Shown here: positions 5,917 to 9,005 of the stretch, one piece after another
Position numbering within the stretch: the stretch's first letter is position 1
Layout of the letters: every line of letters starts with the position of its first letter
Assembly (NCBI GenBank): GCA_946479825.1
Contig: CAMLHU010000073.1
Span: forward strand, 1 to 9,005
DNA: 9,005 nucleotides
DNA from: an uncultured Gemmatimonadota bacterium
GTDB lineage: Bacteria > Gemmatimonadota > Gemmatimonadetes > Gemmatimonadales > GWC2-71-9
Direction of reading: 5' to 3'
Translations under genes and position numbers: made by a program
The notes under the pieces: model-generated
Told to the model about the DNA's origin: nothing
What the model saw: the letters and a program-made list of their open reading frames with translations, nothing else
Databases searched by the model: none

Positions 5917-6234
5917 TCACTCCTTGCGGTCAGCGGGCGGCGCCGGGAGCGCCACCTCGTCCCAGAGCGGCGCCGCCTCGGCGGGGGCCAGGGCGCGGAG
6001 CTCGGCCTCGAGCCGCGCCTCCGTGGGCGGCAGCGCGGCCCGGGCCGGATGGGAGGCCGGGTCGCGGCTCTCCCGGAATTCGAGGAAGGTGCGGGGATCG
6101 TCCTGGCTGCGGAAGATCCAGAAATGCTGCCCTCGCGCCTCGCGCGCCGCGGCCAGCGCGCCGGCCGCGGCCAGGTAGGCCGCCTCCCGGCCCGCGGGGA
6201 CCGTCGCGCGCGAGACGCCGAGGCAGCGCGGCAT
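5917..6234 (-). CDS. Hypothetical protein, possible dimeric alpha-beta barrel fold
   Basis: This 105-residue protein starts at an ATG one base after the E2 stop. The central HFWIFRSQDDPRTFLEFRES, preceded by an Ala-rich helix (AAYLAAAGALAAA), resembles the strand pattern of antibiotic biosynthesis monooxygenase-like or other ferredoxin-fold dimeric proteins. That resemblance is loose and no catalytic residue is identifiable. The C-terminal part is rich in Ala, Pro and Glu. No clear Shine-Dalgarno precedes it, so it is probably translated by coupling to E2. Its stop codon lies inside the ribosome-binding region of the next small gene. Confidence 0.72.
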   Translation of the reverse strand: MPRCLGVSRATVPAGREAAYLAAAGALAAAREARGQHFWIFRSQDDPRTFLEFRESRDPASHPARAALPPTEARLEAELRALAPAEAAPLWDEVALPAPPADRKE

Positions 6235-6235
6235 C

Positions 6236-7600
6236 TCAGACCGCGCTGTCGGGGAACTCCTGCAGCGTCCGCTTGACGTCGGCCATGAACCGGTCGGCGT
6301 CCGAGCCGTCCACGATCCGGTGGTCGAAGGCGAGCGAGAGCATCCCGCGGGTCCGGATGCCGATGGTGTCGGTCCCGTCGGGGAGGGTCACCACCGCCGG
6401 CTCCTTGCCGATCGCGCCGACGCAGAGGATGGCCACCTGCGGCTGGTTGATGATCGGGGTGCCGATGACGGACCCGAACACGCCAGGGTTGGTGATGGTG
6501 AAGGTGCCCTTCTGGACCTCGTCGGGCGAGAGCTTCTTGGTGCGGGCGCGCTCGCCGAGGTCGTTGATGGCCCGGGCGACGCCGAGGAGCGAGAGCTCGT
6601 CGGCGTGGCGGATGACCGGGACGATGAGCCCCCAGTCGAGGGCCACGGCGATCCCGACGTTGATGTCGCGGCGATAGATCGTGCTGTCGCCGTTCACCGC
6701 GGCATTGACGACCGGGTGCTTCCGGAGGTTGTCGGCCACCGCCTTGGTGATGAAGGCGAGGAAGGTGAGGTTCACGCCACGGTCGGCGTATTCCTTCTTC
6801 TTCTTCGCCCGGAGCTGGGCCACGCGGGAGTAGTCGATCTCGAAGATCGTGTTGACGTGGGCCGAGACCCGCCGCGACATGATCATGTGATCGGCGGTGA
6901 GCTTGCGGATCTTGGACCACGGCTCGACCCGGTCGCCCTCCCACGGCTCGGTGGCGTTGTGGGTCACGGCGCCGCCCATCGCGGGGGCCGGGGCGCTCGC
7001 CGCCGGGCGTGCAGCTGCCGGGGCCGGAGCCGCGGGCGCGGCAGGCGCCCCGCCCTGGAGGTAGCCCTCGAGGTCGGCCTTGGTGACCCGGCCGGCGAGC
7101 CCGGTGCCCGGGATCGCGCCGATGTCCACCTGGTGTTCCGCAGCCATCTTGCGGACGAGCGGCGTGGACCGGCGGCGCAGCCGCTCCTCGGCGGTCTCGC
7201 TGCCGTTGGCGGCCGGCGCCGCTGGGGCCGCCGGTGCCGGGGTGGGGGTGGGCGCGGGCGCGGGCGCAGGCTTCGGGGCCTCGGCCTTGGCCGGCGCCGG
7301 GGCCGGCGCGGGAGCAGGAGCGCTGGGCGCCGGGGCGGGAGCCGCCGCGGCCGCCGAGGCGTCGGTCTCGATCCGCGCGACGATGGTCTGCACCGCGACC
7401 GTCTGGCCCTCCTGCACCAGGATCTCGGCGAGCACGCCGCCGGTCGGCGCCGGGATCTCGGCGTCCACCTTGTCGGTCGAGATCTCGAAGATCGGCTCGT
7501 CGCGCTTGACGGTATCGCCGACCTTCTTGATCCACTTGGAGAGCGTCCCCTCGGCGATGGATTCGCCCATCTGGGGCATCGGAACGTCAACGCGGGCCAT
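6236..7600 (-). CDS. 2-oxoacid dehydrogenase E2, dihydrolipoyl acyltransferase
   Basis: This 454-residue core subunit of a 2-oxoacid dehydrogenase complex transfers the acyl group from E1 to CoA. The N-terminal lipoyl domain (about 1-78) has the lipoyl Lys44 in STDKVDA. An Ala/Pro linker (81-132) follows, then a peripheral subunit-binding domain (about 143-182: STPLVRKMA to GRVTKADL), a second Ala/Pro linker, and the acyltransferase domain from about 225 to the end with DHRIVDG (His427, Asp431) as catalytic motif. I start it at ATG 7600, giving MARVDVPMPQMGESI; the frame runs upstream through the 7-base repeat but that adds only repeat-derived residues. With a two-subunit E1 upstream, it serves a pyruvate or branched-chain type complex; the substrate is not decided. 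No E3 gene is in the window. Confidence 0.95.
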   Translation of the reverse strand: MARVDVPMPQMGESIAEGTLSKWIKKVGDTVKRDEPIFEISTDKVDAEIPAPTGGVLAEILVQEGQTVAVQTIVARIETDASAAAAAPAPAPSAPAPAPAPAPAKAEAPKPAPAPAPTPTPAPAAPAAPAANGSETAEERLRRRSTPLVRKMAAEHQVDIGAIPGTGLAGRVTKADLEGYLQGGAPAAPAAPAPAAARPAASAPAPAMGGAVTHNATEPWEGDRVEPWSKIRKLTADHMIMSRRVSAHVNTIFEIDYSRVAQLRAKKKKEYADRGVNLTFLAFITKAVADNLRKHPVVNAAVNGDSTIYRRDINVGIAVALDWGLIVPVIRHADELSLLGVARAINDLGERARTKKLSPDEVQKGTFTITNPGVFGSVIGTPIINQPQVAILCVGAIGKEPAVVTLPDGTDTIGIRTRGMLSLAFDHRIVDGSDADRFMADVKRTLQEFPDSAV

Positions 7601-7612
7601 GATCAGTCTCTG

Positions 7613-7661
7613 GTCGTGAGTCGTGAGTCGTGGGTCGCGAGTCGTGGGTCGTGGGTCGTGG
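7613..7661. repeat. Seven-copy tandem repeat of a 7-base unit
   Basis: Seven consecutive units starting at 7613, 7620, 7627, 7634, 7641, 7648 and 7655 read GTCGTGA, GTCGTGA, GTCGTGG, GTCGCGA, GTCGTGG, GTCGTGG and GTCGTGG. They occupy the gap between E1-beta and E2, just upstream of the E2 start. The period is seven, so copy-number change would alter spacing and frame. There are no spacers, so it is not a CRISPR. Confidence 0.9.
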
Positions 7662-7700
7662 GCGGTATTTCCACGACGCATGACCCATGGCCCACGACCC
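7646..7700. repeat. Inverted repeat formed by the tandem units and their complement
   Basis: GTCGTGG (7655-7661) faces CCACGAC (7671-7677) across nine bases, and GGGTCGTGGG (7646-7655 or 7653-7662) faces CCCACGACCC (7691-7700). RNA from the E1-beta to E2 junction could therefore fold into alternative stems. With no T tract, this looks more like an mRNA processing or attenuation structure than a terminator; the role is inferred. Confidence 0.55.
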
Positions 7701-7702
7701 TT

Positions 7703-8680
7703 CTAGTAACCTAGCACCCATCGCGCCGCGCGGACGATGTCGCTCGTCTGCGGCAGCACGAAATCCTCGAGCGCCGGCGCGTACGGGAGCGGCACGTCGT
7801 GGGCCGCGACCCGGCGGACCGGGGCGTCGAGCCATTCGAAGCAGCGCTCGTTGATGCGCGCGGTGATCTCCCCGGCGATCCCGCCGGTCACCGTGTCCTC
7901 GTGGACGACGAGCACCCGGTTGGTCTTCCGCACCGTGGCCTCGATCGCCTCGTCGTCGAGCGGGGAGAGGCTCCGAAGGTCGAGCACCTCGACCGACGCG
8001 CCATCCTCCCGCTCGAGCTGTTCGGCCGCCTCGAGCGCCTTCCAGACCGTGGCGGCGTAGGTGATGATCGAGAGGTGCTTCCCCTCGCGCGCCACCCGGG
8101 CCTTGCCGATCGGCACCAGGTGGTCGCCGGCGGGGAGCTCTTCCTTGACCCGGCGGTAGAGGTACTTGTGCTCGAAGAACAGCACGCAGTCCTCGTCGCG
8201 GATGGCGCTCTTGATCAGCCCCTTGGCGTCGGCCGCGGTCGCCGGATAGACGATCTTGAGCCCCGGCGTATGGACGAAGGCGGCCTCGGGGTTCTGCGAG
8301 TGGAACGGCCCGCCGCGCACGTATCCCCCGCTCGGCCCGCGCACCACCATCGGACAGGGGAGGAAGGCGCGGTAGCGCGCCGTGGCCACGTAGTTGGTCA
8401 GCATGTCGTACGCGCACGAGATGAAGTCGATGAACTGCATCTCGCACACCGGCCGCATCCCCATGTGCGCGGCGCCGGCCGCGGCGCCGACGATGGCGGC
8501 CTCGCTGATCGGGGTGTCGATCACCCGGCGCTCGCCGAACCGCTCGAGCAGCCCGTCGGTGACCTTGAACGCGCCGCCGTACGCCCCGATGTCCTCGCCG
8601 AGGCAGAAGACCGCCGGGTCGCGCTCCATCTCCTCGATCAGCCCCTGGCGGATCGCCTCGAGGTAGGTCACCTCAGCCAT
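7703..8680 (-). CDS. 2-oxoacid dehydrogenase E1 component, beta subunit
   Basis: This 325-residue protein is the transketolase-type beta half of a thiamine diphosphate-dependent E1 that decarboxylates a 2-oxoacid and acylates the lipoyl arm of E2. Signatures are LGEDIGAYGGAF near the N-terminus (the Glu that activates thiamine lies in this motif), DTPISEAAIVGAAAGAA, EMQFIDF, GGPFHSQNPEAAF, and the C-terminal transketolase domain with VLDLRSLSPLD and VVHEDTVTGG. Length is standard. The ATG at 8680 is preceded by a G-rich GGGGGA and overlaps the E1-alpha stop by eight bases. Pyruvate and branched-chain 2-oxoacids are both possible substrates; motifs visible by eye do not separate them. Confidence 0.95.
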   Translation of the reverse strand: MAEVTYLEAIRQGLIEEMERDPAVFCLGEDIGAYGGAFKVTDGLLERFGERRVIDTPISEAAIVGAAAGAAHMGMRPVCEMQFIDFISCAYDMLTNYVATARYRAFLPCPMVVRGPSGGYVRGGPFHSQNPEAAFVHTPGLKIVYPATAADAKGLIKSAIRDEDCVLFFEHKYLYRRVKEELPAGDHLVPIGKARVAREGKHLSIITYAATVWKALEAAEQLEREDGASVEVLDLRSLSPLDDEAIEATVRKTNRVLVVHEDTVTGGIAGEITARINERCFEWLDAPVRRVAAHDVPLPYAPALEDFVLPQTSDIVRAARWVLGY

Positions 8681-9005
8681 CGTAGGTCCCCCACCCCTCT
8701 GCCCGCTCGTTCCGCTCCACCGCCGCCGCGAGCCCCTGGCGGTACCAGAGCACCGGCGCTGCCGGCGGGTCGGCGTACACGCCGGTGAGCGCGTCGAGCG
8801 CCTCGGGCATCGGCGAGCGCTCGGCCTCGTCGGTGGCGGCGTCCACCTGGACGCGCACCGCCTCGTCCACGGCCAGCAGGGTCGCCTCGTCGAAGCCGTA
8901 CTCGGTCCGGAGCGCCTTGACGTAGCGGTCGATCGGGTCGTTGGTCGCGGCCCAGCGCTCGATCTCGCCGGCCGGCACGTACGACTGGTTGTCGTGCTCG
9001 GCGTG
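8673..9005 (-). CDS. 2-oxoacid dehydrogenase E1 component, alpha subunit (C-terminal part)
   Basis: The frame enters at the right edge and ends at TGA 8673-8675, giving the last 110 residues. They begin HAEHDNQSYVPAGEIERW, which matches the end of the thiamine-binding half of E1-alpha, where a GHS-type motif is followed by a Tyr and an E-x-x-x-W segment. An acidic helical tail then resembles the usual alpha-subunit C-terminus (AVRVQVDAATDEAERSP). The start and thiamine motif lie beyond the window. A GTG at 8978 is an internal Val codon, not a start. Being immediately followed by E1-beta with an eight-base overlap strongly supports the call. Confidence 0.88.
   Translation of the reverse strand, partial: HAEHDNQSYVPAGEIERWAATNDPIDRYVKALRTEYGFDEATLLAVDEAVRVQVDAATDEAERSPMPEALDALTGVYADPPAAPVLWYRQGLAAAVERNERAEGWGTYDG

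Noticed and set aside
7210..7350. DNA repeat in the E2 gene
   Set aside because: The repetitiveness comes from the Ala/Pro interdomain linker, normal for E2 proteins, with no regular DNA period.
5910..7535. N-terminal extension of the 87-residue protein giving a 629-residue frame
   Set aside because: It is a shadow of E2 and the 105-residue gene. The ATG at 5909 has a clear Shine-Dalgarno.
7613..7661. CRISPR array
   Set aside because: The 7-base units are contiguous with no spacers, and no cas gene is nearby.
6320..7714. Long plus-strand open frame opposite E2
   Set aside because: Antisense shadow; the Arg/Gly-rich section mirrors the Ala/Pro linker of E2.

Overview
The window is GC-rich bacterial DNA, with nearly every third codon position G or C. 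It carries twelve genes on the minus strand, one of them cut off at the right edge, plus the tail of one plus-strand gene at the left edge. Gene order, compact overlapping starts and codon use suggest a chromosomal housekeeping region of a high-GC soil- or sediment-type bacterium. Gemmatimonadota is my best guess but it is weakly supported; Acidobacteriota, Myxococcota and others are possible. I see no phage, transposon, CRISPR, tRNA or rRNA signal.

The genes are described in transcription order, right to left. (1) A 2-oxoacid dehydrogenase block: the C-terminal part of E1-alpha (8673-9005), complete E1-beta (7703-8680), then, after a 102-base gap holding a 7-base tandem repeat, the E2 lipoyl acyltransferase (6236-7600). 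(2) Two small uncharacterised genes close behind E2: a dimeric-barrel-like protein (5917-6234) and an 87-residue protein (5646-5909). (3) A chain with four-base stop/start overlaps: a PHP-domain phosphoesterase (4807-5649, probable CTG start), a BCP-type peroxiredoxin (4340-4810) and a short-chain dehydrogenase (3615-4343). A FolM/PTR1-like short-chain dehydrogenase (2880-3611) and an uncharacterised Rossmann-type protein (2123-2899) follow. (4) After a 94-base gap with a possible promoter and a structured leader: thioredoxin reductase (1072-2028), a metallo-beta-lactamase-fold hydrolase (438-1079) and a 62-residue zinc-ribbon protein (257-445), joined by eight-base overlaps. (5) A 197-base spacer between convergent genes with two hairpins, then the last 18 codons of a plus-strand gene (3-59).

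The main discovery candidate is the peroxiredoxin. Its frame is intact from a GTG start overlapping the PHP stop to a TGA overlapping the next start, except for one in-frame TGA at exactly the peroxidatic cysteine of the TPGC motif. This is the pattern expected of a selenocysteine peroxiredoxin. The RNA just downstream of the UGA can fold into a stem-loop of roughly the size and position of a bacterial SECIS element. A conventional gene caller would truncate this gene to a 96-residue fragment or call it a pseudogene. The thioredoxin reductase about 2.3 kb downstream on the same strand could belong to the same peroxide-reducing chain, but that link is inference.

Secondary points of interest are a His in place of the catalytic Tyr in the FolM/PTR1-like dehydrogenase, and a compact three-cysteine motif in the unknown Rossmann protein.
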